Translations under genes and position numbers: made by a program
Notes under the pieces: generated by a model
Database searches by the model: none
What the model was told of the DNA's origin: nothing
The model's input: only the letters and a program-made list of their open reading frames with translations
Shown: piece after piece, positions 1 through 6,982 of the stretch
Numbering within the stretch: position 1 is the first letter of the stretch
Layout of the letters: each line of letters begins with the position of its first letter
DNA from: Cytophagales bacterium
Lineage (GTDB): Bacteria; Bacteroidota; Bacteroidia; Cytophagales; Cyclobacteriaceae
DNA: 7,508 nucleotides
Direction of reading: 5' to 3'
NCBI GenBank assembly: GCA_029262955.1
Contig: JAJCYL010000653.1
Span: 1 to 7,508, forward strand

Positions 1-725
1 AAGGTGAGCCGGGTCTTATTATGGAATCTCTGAAAGCAAATTTTCTTAACATACTGGGCCAGATTAATTTCTCCGAGATATTGAACGATTTGATTTCAAT
101 TACCGGAAATATTTTTGTGGGAATGCTCGCAACAGCATTTATTACTTTTTTTCTGCTCTATGAAAATGGCCTATTAAGAAAACAAATTATAAATCTCATT
201 CCTAATCAGTATTTCGAACTGTTTATCACAGCGCTGTTCAAGATAGAGATGCTTCTCTCCAACTATTTACTGGGTCTTCTGTTCCAAATGTTCTCCATCT
301 TTTCCATAGCGGCGATAGGGCTTTCAATTTTTGGAATAAATTATGCGCTAACAATTGCCATTTTTGCGGCCGTTGCCAATTTGATTCCCTACTTAGGACC
401 AATGTTAGGAGCCATTTTTGGTATAATAGTAGGGTTATCAATTAGTGGAGATGCCTTCGTGTCCTCCGAATCCATTTTTTTGATCTTTAAGATACTTGCG
501 GTATTTGGTATTGTTCAAACCACAGACAATATTGTCTTACAGCCCCTGATTTTTTCAAAGAGTGTCAAAGCACATCCATTGGAAATTTTTGTTATTATAT
601 TTGCCGGCGCAAATATTGCCGGAATTTCAGGTATGGTTGCCGCAATTCCTGCTTATACAATTTTAAGGGTTTCCGTTATTGAAATAATGGGAGGTCTGGG
701 GAAATACCAAATATTTAAAGCATAA
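1..725 (+). CDS. AI-2E family transporter (PerM/YdiK-like), C-terminal part
   Basis: This is a polytopic inner-membrane protein of the AI-2E/PerM family. Members are proposed to export small molecules, AI-2 or Na+/H+ exchange depending on the member, so the substrate here is unknown. The frame is open from base 3 and upstream of the ATG at 21 (residues GEPGLI precede it), and the family is usually 340-400 residues, so the gene starts outside the window. Counting from the Met at 21, hydrophobic segments lie near residues 29-48, 80-104, 107-142, 150-166 and 188-218. Family hallmarks are visible: NLIPYLGPMLG at 120-130, a DN..LQP motif at 169-175 followed by SVKAHPLEIF, and the glycine-rich GANIAGISGMVAAIP at 196-210. 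The stop is 3 bases before the ychF start, suggesting co-transcription. Family assignment is firm; transported substrate is not. Confidence 0.9.
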   Translation, partial: GEPGLIMESLKANFLNILGQINFSEILNDLISITGNIFVGMLATAFITFFLLYENGLLRKQIINLIPNQYFELFITALFKIEMLLSNYLLGLLFQMFSIFSIAAIGLSIFGINYALTIAIFAAVANLIPYLGPMLGAIFGIIVGLSISGDAFVSSESIFLIFKILAVFGIVQTTDNIVLQPLIFSKSVKAHPLEIFVIIFAGANIAGISGMVAAIPAYTILRVSVIEIMGGLGKYQIFKA

Positions 726-728
726 TAT

Positions 729-1826
729 ATGGCCTTGCAATGTGGCATCGTCGGATTACCAAATGTTGGTAAATCCACACTTTTTAATGCATTAAGTTCA
801 GCCAAAGCTGAAGCTGCAAATTTTCCATTTTGTACCATCGAACCCAATGTTGGAGTCGTCTCTGTTCCTGATGAGAGATTACAGATTCTGGAGAAGTTAG
901 CCGACCCTGAAAAGGTGATACCAACCATTATTGAATTTGTAGACATCGCTGGATTGGTGAAAGGGGCCTCTAAGGGTGAAGGACTTGGAAATCAATTCTT
1001 GGCAACCATTCGCGAGGTTGATGCAATTGTTCACGTGATCAGATGCTTTGAAGACGAAAACATCGTGCATGTCGCCGGATCGGTCGACCCGGTTTTTGAT
1101 AAGGACGTCATTGACACAGAATTACAATTAAAAGACCTGGAATCCATTGATAAACGAATCAATCGGGTTGAAAAGATGGCTAAGTCTGGCGATGCTACCT
1201 CTAAGAAAGAATTGGTGCTCGCACAGAAATATAAAGTGCACATGGAAGGTGGTGCCAATGCCCGAACATTAGAGGTAACTATGGAGGAACGCCTCCTTGC
1301 AAAGGAGTTACAACTTTTGACAGCGAAACCTGTACTGTATGTGGCCAATGTGGATGAGGATTCAATAATTAGTGGAAATCAATTTGTTGACGCCCTACGA
1401 AGTGAGATCTCAAAAGATAATGCTGAATTGGTAATGGTCTCCGCATCTATCGAATCTCAAATTGCAGAAATTGATAACCTGGAAGAACGTGAGCTTTTCC
1501 TTGAGGAGTATGGCTTGAAGGAATCAGGCCTTCAAAAGTTAATCAAAGCAGCCTATTCCTTATTGGACCTAATTACATATTTCACAGCTGGCAAACAGGA
1601 AGTACGGGCATGGACTATTAAAAAGGGATGGAAAGCGCCACAGGCCGCCGGTGTTATACATACTGACTTCGAAAAAGGGTTTATAAAGGCAGAGGTGATC
1701 AAATTAGAAAACTACCAAAAGTATGGCTCTGAGCAGGGCTGTAAGGAGGCTGGAAAACTTGCCATCGAAGGCAAGGAGTATGTTGTCTCCGATGGTGACG
1801 TCATGCACTTCCGTTTTAATGTGTAG
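729..1826 (+). CDS. ychF: Redox-regulated ATPase YchF (Obg-related, OLA1 family)
   Basis: This is a complete 365-residue cytoplasmic P-loop NTPase, two residues longer than the E. coli protein as I recall it. It belongs to the TRAFAC/Obg superfamily but prefers ATP. Family members bind ribosomes and are linked to stress and translation control. Motifs seen: G1 at 9-17 (GLPNVGKST), a switch I Thr at 36 within PFCTIEPN, G3 DIAGL at 72-76, and NVDE at 207-210, the NxxE form that replaces the GTP-specific NKxD. A helical coiled-coil insert lies around 130-200, and a C-terminal TGS domain spans about 280-364 (TYFTAGKQEVRAWTIKKG, then HTDFEKGFIKAE). Cys35, at the position of the cysteine implicated in redox control in E. 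coli, is present. The ATG at 729 gives the canonical N-terminus (MALQCGIVGLPN). It follows the AI-2E stop by 3 bases with no clear ribosome-binding site, as is common in Bacteroidota. The next gene is convergent, 23 bases away. Confidence 0.97.
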   Translation: MALQCGIVGLPNVGKSTLFNALSSAKAEAANFPFCTIEPNVGVVSVPDERLQILEKLADPEKVIPTIIEFVDIAGLVKGASKGEGLGNQFLATIREVDAIVHVIRCFEDENIVHVAGSVDPVFDKDVIDTELQLKDLESIDKRINRVEKMAKSGDATSKKELVLAQKYKVHMEGGANARTLEVTMEERLLAKELQLLTAKPVLYVANVDEDSIISGNQFVDALRSEISKDNAELVMVSASIESQIAEIDNLEERELFLEEYGLKESGLQKLIKAAYSLLDLITYFTAGKQEVRAWTIKKGWKAPQAAGVIHTDFEKGFIKAEVIKLENYQKYGSEQGCKEAGKLAIEGKEYVVSDGDVMHFRFNV

Positions 1827-1849
1827 GGATTAACCTAAATGAAATATTG

Positions 1850-3370
1850 TTATAGCTTCTCAGCTAGAATAGCAATCATAGTTTTGATACCTTCTCGATA
1901 ATTCCCTAATCGAATGTTTTCGTTAGGGCTATGCTGATTATTGTCGCGGTTTACTGTAGGCACTGTTACAGCCGGGATTCCCAAAGTATTAACAAAGGGC
2001 GAAATGGGGATAGAACCCCCACTCATTCTAATCATTATGGGATCTTTTTCAAATGCGGTATTAATTGCCTTTCGAAGCCAAACTCCTACCTCAGAATTAA
2101 AATCTGTTCTAAATGATTGATAAGAAATTTCATAATTGAAAGTGGCCACTTTTTTATTCGCAATCCTCTCCTCTTTGGTTGGTTCCCTGTCAAGTACAAG
2201 GTACCCCTGGTTTTGAACGTGATTCTTAATGAGACTAATCAGCCGCTCCGGATCAGATTCTAGTACAAGTCTTACGTCAATCTCGGCTCTTGCCCACCCT
2301 GGAATGATCGTCCTTACTTTTTTATCGATCCAACCTGATTGCATTCCTCGGATATTTAGAGAGGGGTATTGTATTGCTTCCTGGTAGTAGGTGCCAACGT
2401 TATCAATGGTACCTATCTGGAGACGGTCTCTGATAGCCTCTTCATCATCGGGAACGGCTTTAAGAATTTCTGCTGTTTCTGCATCAATGGAAATGCCGTC
2501 ATAAAAACCAGGAATGGAGACCCTTCCATTTTCGTCTTTCATTGAAGCAAGTAATTGTGATAACCTAAAAGCAGGGTTTGGAGCATAATTGCCATAGTGA
2601 CCACTATGCTGAGGAACTATTGGTCCATAAGTGGTAAGTGTGATTGTTGAAATGCCTCTTGCTCCAAACGACAAAGTGGGCTGATTGGTAATATGCCTTG
2701 GGCCATCGAAAATAATTAACATATCTGATTTCAAGAGTTCTTTGTTCTTTTTAACCGCTTCTGGTAAATGTGGTGACCCCATTTCCTCCTCAAAATCCAT
2801 AATTACCTTCATGTTGTAATTGGGAGTAATTCCGGCTTCTTGAGCTGCATCCAATGCAGCAAGGAACATGGAAACTGCGCCTTTAGAATCTGAAGTAGAA
2901 CGGGCAAAGATTCGCCATTCATCATTGTATTCTTCAATATTAGCCCAATCAATCTCCTCCCATTCACCACTGCTATTTTGTCGCTTCAATGCTGGTTTGT
3001 ACGGGCTGGCCTGGAACCATCTCGAGCTATCAACTGGTTGACCATCTATTTGTAGATAAATAAGAACGGTCTTTTTGGCTTTTTTGACCTTCCGTTCTGC
3101 CAGTAGAAGAGGTACATAATCAGTTTCGATCCTGGTGGTGGTGAAGTTCCTTTGTTGAAATGCGCCCTCACACCATTGGACATTTTTCTCAATATCTTCA
3201 GTGTTAAATGCATCATTAGGAATACTGAGCAAATCATAAAGTTGTTGAAATGACGCCTTAGCATGTTTCTCCGCTAGCAGATTAAGATCCTGGGAGCGAA
3301 TTTTTTGCCCATTGATCTGACAAAAGGAAAAAGTGAGGGAAAGTAAAAGGAGACATTCTTTCATCATCAT
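1850..3370 (-). CDS. Secreted M20-family metallopeptidase
   Basis: This is a 506-residue dinuclear-zinc peptidase or amidohydrolase of the M20/M25/M40 group, probably cleaving short peptides in the periplasm. A Sec signal (residues 1-22, hydrophobic LLLLSLTFSF, ending NGQ) precedes the mature chain; no proper lipobox is seen. The catalytic domain spans roughly 25-235 plus 400-506, with a lid/dimerisation domain around 240-390 containing HSGHYGN at 255-261. Catalytic positions recognised: D109 in QIDGQPVD, bridging D161 in TSDSKG, general-base and ligand pair E195/E196 in FEEEMGS, D222 in FDGP, and H480 near the C-terminus in NNQHSPNE. The usual first ligand His (H-x-D) is Gln107. Three consecutive ATG codons make the exact start ambiguous by one or two residues; the outermost is used. 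The substrate is unknown: dipeptidase, aminoacylase or carnosinase-like activity are all possible. It is transcribed alone, with a weak TACATTTA element 5' of it on the minus strand. Confidence 0.9.
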   Translation of the reverse strand: MMMKECLLLLSLTFSFCQINGQKIRSQDLNLLAEKHAKASFQQLYDLLSIPNDAFNTEDIEKNVQWCEGAFQQRNFTTTRIETDYVPLLLAERKVKKAKKTVLIYLQIDGQPVDSSRWFQASPYKPALKRQNSSGEWEEIDWANIEEYNDEWRIFARSTSDSKGAVSMFLAALDAAQEAGITPNYNMKVIMDFEEEMGSPHLPEAVKKNKELLKSDMLIIFDGPRHITNQPTLSFGARGISTITLTTYGPIVPQHSGHYGNYAPNPAFRLSQLLASMKDENGRVSIPGFYDGISIDAETAEILKAVPDDEEAIRDRLQIGTIDNVGTYYQEAIQYPSLNIRGMQSGWIDKKVRTIIPGWARAEIDVRLVLESDPERLISLIKNHVQNQGYLVLDREPTKEERIANKKVATFNYEISYQSFRTDFNSEVGVWLRKAINTAFEKDPIMIRMSGGSIPISPFVNTLGIPAVTVPTVNRDNNQHSPNENIRLGNYREGIKTMIAILAEKL

Positions 3371-3467
3371 TCTAATTTGAAATTAAGTAAATGTACTAAC
3401 TAAGTCATTTTAGGTTTAAGGACTTTTGACCAGTGGACAGTACAATCGATTCATTGTCACTTTTTTG

Positions 3468-3496
3468 TTGACATTATCGATTCTTTTTGATACAAT
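3468..3496 (+). promoter_or_regulatory. Strong housekeeping promoter for the SpoIIAA/STAS-like gene
   Basis: TTGACA (3468-3473) and TACAAT (3491-3496) are separated by exactly 17 bp. The same segment resembles the Bacteroidota sigma-A pattern: a TTG core about 20 bases before TACAATTTG, one base longer than TAnnTTTG. Transcription would begin near 3503-3506, giving a leader of about 50 nt to the ATG at 3553. Two direct copies of ATCGATTC (3445-3452 and 3476-3483) lie upstream of and inside the spacer and could be protein contacts. Spacing and match quality are seen; activity is inferred. Confidence 0.65.
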
Positions 3497-3511
3497 TTGG
3501 GGGGAAATTGT
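3492..3511. promoter_or_regulatory. Operator-like palindrome over the -10 element
   Basis: ACAATTT (3492-3498), six G residues, then AAATTGT (3505-3511) form a perfect 7-bp inverted repeat. Its left arm overlaps the -10 box and its right arm covers the expected transcription start. That position suits a repressor site, but the dyad is short and AT-rich, so chance is possible. No candidate regulator is encoded in the window apart from the STAS-like gene itself, which has no DNA-binding domain. Confidence 0.35.
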
Positions 3512-3552
3512 GTTTTAAATAGTTTCTATTGTTAACTCTATTTAAACAAGTC

Positions 3553-3972
3553 ATGTTATCCGCAATAATTAAGGATTCAAAACTTTATCTGGACAAACCT
3601 TATATCAAGGTGGCATGGAATGCCAAGGAAGGCATTGTCATTAATCACTTTAAAGGATTCGCCACTCACGAAGAAATCGTTGAAATTGGTAAAAGAATTA
3701 TTGAGGCTGTAGTCACCGAAAAAGCAAAAAAGATATTGTACGACGCCCGGGGACTAGAAATCTTAGACGACAATTCCAGGGAGTATATTATCAAAGATTT
3801 TGCTCGACAAATAGGAGAGTCTGGGGTGCTTTATGCAGCAACAGTATTTCCGAACGATGTGTTTGCCCGAAGTACTTTGGGTCAAATTGAAGAATCTCTC
3901 AGCTACCTAAATGATGTTAGCCGCTATTTCCCCTCTGTGACTAAAGCGCTTGGATGGCTTAGGAGTATGTAA
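3553..3972 (+). CDS. SpoIIAA/STAS-like domain protein of unknown function
   Basis: This is a 139-residue, soluble, single-domain cytoplasmic protein. I recognise only a general resemblance to Bacteroidota proteins with the SpoIIAA/STAS-like fold: alternating strands and helices, a central strand ending in ILYDARGLEIL (61-71), a later strand around GVLYAATVFPNDVFARS (91-107), and a C-terminal helix reading KALGWLRS, like the AxxWL ending common in that family. No catalytic residues, signal peptide or membrane segment are visible. An in-frame TTG at 3529 would add eight residues, but the ATG at 3553 is preferred because it follows an AT-rich leader from the promoter at 3468-3496 and gives a natural N-terminus. 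It is divergent from the M20 gene. A 92-bp gap with a large inverted repeat separates it from the next gene. STAS-like members often act in partner switching or bind small ligands, but no partner is visible here. Confidence 0.75.
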   Translation: MLSAIIKDSKLYLDKPYIKVAWNAKEGIVINHFKGFATHEEIVEIGKRIIEAVVTEKAKKILYDARGLEILDDNSREYIIKDFARQIGESGVLYAATVFPNDVFARSTLGQIEESLSYLNDVSRYFPSVTKALGWLRSM

Positions 3973-4022
3973 TGTCCTCCTGGGTACGCTACCATTCGTA
4001 AATCATCGCTATGAATATTGTC

Positions 4023-4053
4023 TTTGTTAATTAACCTTAGGGTAATTAACAAA
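4023..4053. promoter_or_regulatory. 31-bp near-perfect inverted repeat before the amidohydrolase
   Basis: The left arm TTTGTTAATTAACC (4023-4036) and right arm GGGTAATTAACAAA (4040-4053) pair at 13 of 14 positions around a 3-base TTA centre. The dyad ends 11 bases before the ATG at 4065, so it is either an operator overlapping the promoter or start region, or a hairpin in the 5' leader. No T-tract follows on the plus strand (next bases CCTCTCG), which argues against a terminator for the upstream gene. Confidence 0.6.
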
Positions 4054-4064
4054 CCTCTCGAAAA

Positions 4065-5693
4065 ATGACGTCGCTAAAAAACTTATTCTTATTGGCTGGG
4101 ATTATTATCTTATTCCAGCTTCCAATTCAAACAACTTTTGCTCAAGACATTCAGGTTGTCAGGCCGGCTCCGGATCGTAAAGCGGGTGAAGGTGAAGGGC
4201 CATATAAAAAGCTGGTGATCAGAAATGCAACTTTAATAAATGGGACCGGGGCGCCTCCCACCGGACCAGTAGATATTGTAGTGGAAGGCAATAGGATTAC
4301 GGAGATAGTCAATATAGGAGCACCTTTTACACCAATTGACGAATCCAAGAGACCAACCGGAGCAGATAAAGAGATTGATGCGACCGGCAAATACATATTA
4401 CCTGGTATTATTGATTTACATGTTCATACTGGGGGAGTCCCAAAAGCACCTGAAGCGGAGTATTCTTACAAGCTTTGGATGGCTAATGGAATTACGACCG
4501 TACGAGGAGTTCCTACCGGACCATTGGAGTGGTCATTAAAAGAGAGAGAACGAAGCGCTAAAAATGAAATTGTTGCACCAAGAATCATTTCATTCCATCG
4601 CCCTGGTAATGGGAAGGAATGGAAGGATCGGAAAATTCTGACTCCAGCGGATGCTAAAGAATGGGTACAATATGCGCATAAGAAAGGTGTGGACGGCCTC
4701 AAATTGGGTTCTTACCGACCTGAGATTATGAAGGCACTTCTTGATGAAGCCAATAAACTGGGTATGGGATCAACTGCTCATTTAGGGCAAATGGGTGTAG
4801 CTCAGATGAATGCTGTTGATGCAGCAAGAACAGGATTAACAGGAATGACCCATTTTTACGGACTGTTTGAATCACTTTATAAGGGCTATGATGTACAACC
4901 CTGGCCAAGTGACATGAATTACCAGGATGAACAGAATCGTTTTGGGCAAGTTGGAAGACAGTGGAACCTTATTCATGAGAGAGGGAGCGATGAGTGGAAT
5001 GCGCTAATAGATGAATTCTTAGAGCTTGATTTCTTCATCAATCCAACCATGACTATCTATTCTGCCGGTCGAGATGTAATGAAGGCAAGAAATGCGGATT
5101 GGCACCAGGATTATACACTGCCATCTCAGCAAGATTTTTTCGAACCCAGCCGACAAAGCCATGGAGCCTATTGGTTCTATTGGACCACACATGACGAAAT
5201 CGCCTGGAAGAATTTTTATCGTGTTTGGATGTCCTTCCTCAATGACTACAAGAATAAGGGAGGAAAAGTGACCGTTGGCTCAGATTCTGGTTTTATTTAT
5301 CAACTCTATGGATTCGGAACTATCGTTGAGCTGGAAATGCTGCAGGAGGCTGGTTTCCATCCCCTGGAAGTCATCAGAGCGGCTACAATGCATGGAGCTG
5401 AAGAGATATTTTACCCAAAGAAAAAGCCGATTGAATATGGTGTGGTAAGAGAAGGATTATTGGCTGATATGATAATGGTTGGCGAGAACCCGCTGGCAAA
5501 CATGAAAGTGCTTTATGGGACAGGAGCAGTTAAATTGAATGATGAAACAGGAACACCAGAACGTGTTGGGGGTGTGGAATTAACCATTAAGGATGGCATC
5601 ATCTATGATGCTAAAAAATTACTTCAGGATGTAAAGGATATGGTGGATAAACAAAAAAGAGAAAGAGCTGGAGAATTAGGATCTGGTGATTAA
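4065..5693 (+). CDS. Secreted metal-dependent amidohydrolase (imidazolonepropionase/prolidase-like)
   Basis: This is a 542-residue enzyme of the amidohydrolase superfamily, exported by a Sec signal (residues 1-27, hydrophobic LFLLAGIIILFQL, ending TTFAQ). The N-terminal beta-sandwich (about 48-112) leads into the TIM barrel at YILPGIIDLHVH. Metal-site residues can be placed: H119 and H121 (HxH), K213 in DGLKLG as the probable carboxylated bridging lysine, H239 in TAHLG, H263 in MTHFYG, and D407 in VGSDSG. The C-terminal sandwich returns at REGLLADMIMVGENPL (462-477). This binuclear Lys-containing pattern matches the imidazolonepropionase-like group that includes Xaa-Pro dipeptidases, so a C-terminal amino-acid-releasing peptidase activity is plausible but unproven. 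A long aromatic-rich stretch (about 265-400) separates H263 from D407 and probably shapes the pocket. The ATG at 4065 is preceded by an A-rich run and no Shine-Dalgarno motif. It ends 22 bp before a terminator and is likely monocistronic. Confidence 0.92.
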   Translation: MTSLKNLFLLAGIIILFQLPIQTTFAQDIQVVRPAPDRKAGEGEGPYKKLVIRNATLINGTGAPPTGPVDIVVEGNRITEIVNIGAPFTPIDESKRPTGADKEIDATGKYILPGIIDLHVHTGGVPKAPEAEYSYKLWMANGITTVRGVPTGPLEWSLKERERSAKNEIVAPRIISFHRPGNGKEWKDRKILTPADAKEWVQYAHKKGVDGLKLGSYRPEIMKALLDEANKLGMGSTAHLGQMGVAQMNAVDAARTGLTGMTHFYGLFESLYKGYDVQPWPSDMNYQDEQNRFGQVGRQWNLIHERGSDEWNALIDEFLELDFFINPTMTIYSAGRDVMKARNADWHQDYTLPSQQDFFEPSRQSHGAYWFYWTTHDEIAWKNFYRVWMSFLNDYKNKGGKVTVGSDSGFIYQLYGFGTIVELEMLQEAGFHPLEVIRAATMHGAEEIFYPKKKPIEYGVVREGLLADMIMVGENPLANMKVLYGTGAVKLNDETGTPERVGGVELTIKDGIIYDAKKLLQDVKDMVDKQKRERAGELGSGD

Positions 5694-5715
5694 CAAGGAG
5701 ATTAATAAAGATTTA

Positions 5716-5750
5716 TACTCAAAAAGGCCCTTTTAGGGCCTTTTTGAGTA
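5716..5750. terminator. Bidirectional Rho-independent terminator
   Basis: A perfect 15-bp stem (TACTCAAAAAGGCCC / GGGCCTTTTTGAGTA) encloses a TTTTA loop. The GC core GGCCC/GGGCC is flanked by A5 on one side and T5 on the other, so it can terminate in both directions. On the plus strand it ends the amidohydrolase transcript. On the minus strand it sits directly after the 3' end of the tRNA fragment, as a tRNA's own terminator would. Confidence 0.9.
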
Positions 5751-5783
5751 GCGAGAAGGGGAGTTGAACCCCTGACCTCAGTC
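5749..5783 (-). pseudogene. 3' fragment of a tRNA gene
   Basis: Read on the minus strand, 35 nt match the 3' half of a tRNA in order: anticodon-stem 3' strand GACTG (5783-5779), variable loop AGGTC (5778-5774), T-stem AGGGG (5773-5769), T-loop TTCAACT (5768-5762), T-stem CCCCT (5761-5757), acceptor 3' strand TCTCGCT (5756-5750) and discriminator A (5749). The T-arm is perfect and has the invariant G53, TTC and C61. The 5' acceptor strand that should pair (AGCGAGA) is not found at the right distance, and upstream bases show no D-arm or anticodon loop with U33, so this is not a functional tRNA. The anticodon is missing and the isoacceptor cannot be named. It could be a decayed gene or a duplicated 3' end left by an integrative element. 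No CCA is encoded. Confidence 0.7.
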
Positions 5784-5798
5784 GCTTATTCGAAAAAT

Positions 5799-5826
5799 TT
5801 CATCGTTCGATGAACTCATCGATGAG
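5799..5826. repeat. Two abutting palindromes beside the tRNA fragment
   Basis: TTCATCG-TT-CGATGAA (5799-5814) is followed without a gap by the perfect palindrome CTCATCGATGAG (5815-5826). Both share TCATCG/CGATGA half-sites. On the minus strand the first hairpin is followed by ATTTTT, so it could act as a weak terminator for the PD40 gene. The rest of the interval 5784-5942 holds no gene that I can support; GGCC-8 nt-GGCC with a nearby T-run (around 5865-5884, minus strand) is another weak terminator candidate. Confidence 0.5.
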
Positions 5827-5942
5827 CTAAACAAAGAAAGATTGAAGTTAATTTTCAACAAAAAAGACAGGCCGGATTAATGGCCAGGTATTGTGATTAT
5901 TGGATTTTAAGGTTACGATCATTTCTGGACATTTTTCTATGA

Positions 5943-6854
5943 CTACTTTCTTCGATTGTGTTCTATAATCTTTGCGTCTACCCAATAAATATCTTTTCGG
6001 CTGGTGTAGAACAAGTACTTTCCATCCTTTGTTACGAATGGACAAAGTTCATGACCGTCAGTGTTTATTGGACTACCCATATTTGTCGATCTTGTCCAAG
6101 TATCATCCTCTTTCTTAAAACTGATGTACAAGTCACCTTGCCCAAGACCATCTTCACGACTAGCTGCAAAAATTATAAAGGATTCGCTCGGATCAATAAA
6201 TACATCCGCTTCATAACCTGAAGTGTTGATTGAATCACCCAATGGAACTGCTTTTTGGAACTTCCCCCCAAGGTATTTTGAATAGTAGATGTCAAAGTCA
6301 TACTTTATCCGCTCTTTAGGAGCTTTTACATTGGATGAAAAATACATGGTTCCATTCTCGGAAAATGAAATGTAATATTCATTTCCTTGTGAATTTATGT
6401 TTAGGCCCGCATTCATTGGTTCGGACCATCCTCTTTCAGCCTTTACAACATACCATATGTCGTGGTCTTCTTTAGCCCCAAGGCCAGTCAATGCTCTTTT
6501 GGAGATAAAATACAACCTGCTTTCATCCGGAGAAAGAAAAGGGTCATTATAGCCATACTTTTCATGAGATAGGATTGTTTGAGGCTCGCTCCAACTGTCT
6601 TCAATAAGTTTGGCGTATCGTATCTCTGATTTTCCATTGACATCTACGCCATAAAAAAATTCGGTGGCTTCTTTAGTGAAAACTGAACCGAACTCGTATT
6701 CGTCCTTTTGAGAAATAATATTTGGAGCAAAAATTTCTGGAACTAGTGAAGGAGGTTGCTGTTTTAAATACTTGAGCTTTTCAGGTATTTGTCCTATACA
6801 ATTAATCGTGATAGCTGATAATAGCCAGATCAGGCAATTGGCATTTGAATTCAT
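5943..6854 (-). CDS. Exported PD40 (WD40-like) beta-propeller protein
   Basis: This is a 303-residue protein with an N-terminal signal (about residues 1-21, LIWLLSAITI core; no standard lipobox). The body is made of TolB-like PD40 repeats: around 52-85, 104-140 (DPFLSPDESRLYFISKR), 159-195 (YYISFSENGTMYFSSN), 215-247 (DVFIDPSESFIIFAASR, then GLGQGDLYIS) and 268-293 (CPFVTKDGKYLFYTSRKDIYW). Between blades are the usual linker motifs WSEP (88 and 143) and LGDSIN/MGSPIN (205 and 259). Such propellers are abundant in Bacteroidota, alone or fused to OmpA domains, and usually mediate binding in the periplasm or envelope. No catalytic residues are evident and no function is assigned. It is transcribed alone; the ATG at 6854 is preceded by an A-rich run, with repeats upstream. 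Confidence 0.85.
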   Translation of the reverse strand: MNSNANCLIWLLSAITINCIGQIPEKLKYLKQQPPSLVPEIFAPNIISQKDEYEFGSVFTKEATEFFYGVDVNGKSEIRYAKLIEDSWSEPQTILSHEKYGYNDPFLSPDESRLYFISKRALTGLGAKEDHDIWYVVKAERGWSEPMNAGLNINSQGNEYYISFSENGTMYFSSNVKAPKERIKYDFDIYYSKYLGGKFQKAVPLGDSINTSGYEADVFIDPSESFIIFAASREDGLGQGDLYISFKKEDDTWTRSTNMGSPINTDGHELCPFVTKDGKYLFYTSRKDIYWVDAKIIEHNRRK

Positions 6855-6920
6855 TATTTTTTTTGTTATTGAACCATTACCTAATCTAATGATTTTGATT
6901 TATTGATAGAGAGGGGGGAG

Positions 6921-6979
6921 TTAAATAAACACCCATTCAAATGGCTGATGACGTTTTAAATAAACGCCTGTTTAAATGG
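6921..6979. repeat. Two 24-bp direct repeats, 35-bp period, upstream of the PD40 gene
   Basis: Copies at 6921-6944 and 6956-6979 agree at 20 of 24 positions. Both begin TTAAATAAAC and end AAATGG, and all four differences are transitions. The second copy also belongs to an imperfect inverted repeat (AAATAAACGCC at 6958-6968 against GGAGTTTATTT at 6978-6988) that runs over the TfoX-N stop codon. Located between the TfoX-N stop and the PD40 start, they could be regulator sites or a 3' hairpin of the TfoX transcript. The rest of the 128-bp gap shows no clear promoter. Confidence 0.55.
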
Positions 6980-6982
6980 AGT

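Noticed and set aside
1031..1348. Antisense open frame within ychF
   Set aside because: It is a shadow of a highly conserved gene, with low-complexity Ser/Thr-rich translation and no domain.
1827..1849. Terminator between the convergent ychF and M20 genes
   Set aside because: The 23-bp gap has no inverted repeat or T-run long enough to support one.
3529..3552. TTG start eight codons upstream for the STAS-like gene
   Set aside because: An ATG at 3553 is in frame with a normal leader distance from the promoter; a rare start with no supporting ribosome-binding site is less likely.
5749..5836. Complete tRNA on the minus strand, using TAGCTC near 5825-5830 as D-arm start
   Set aside because: The distance to the variable loop is about 15 nt too long, no anticodon loop with U33 is found, and the 5' acceptor bases do not pair with TCTCGCT.
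5848..6045. Minus-strand 65-codon open frame overlapping the PD40 gene end
   Set aside because: It overlaps the real PD40 coding frame on the same strand in another frame and has no recognisable domain.
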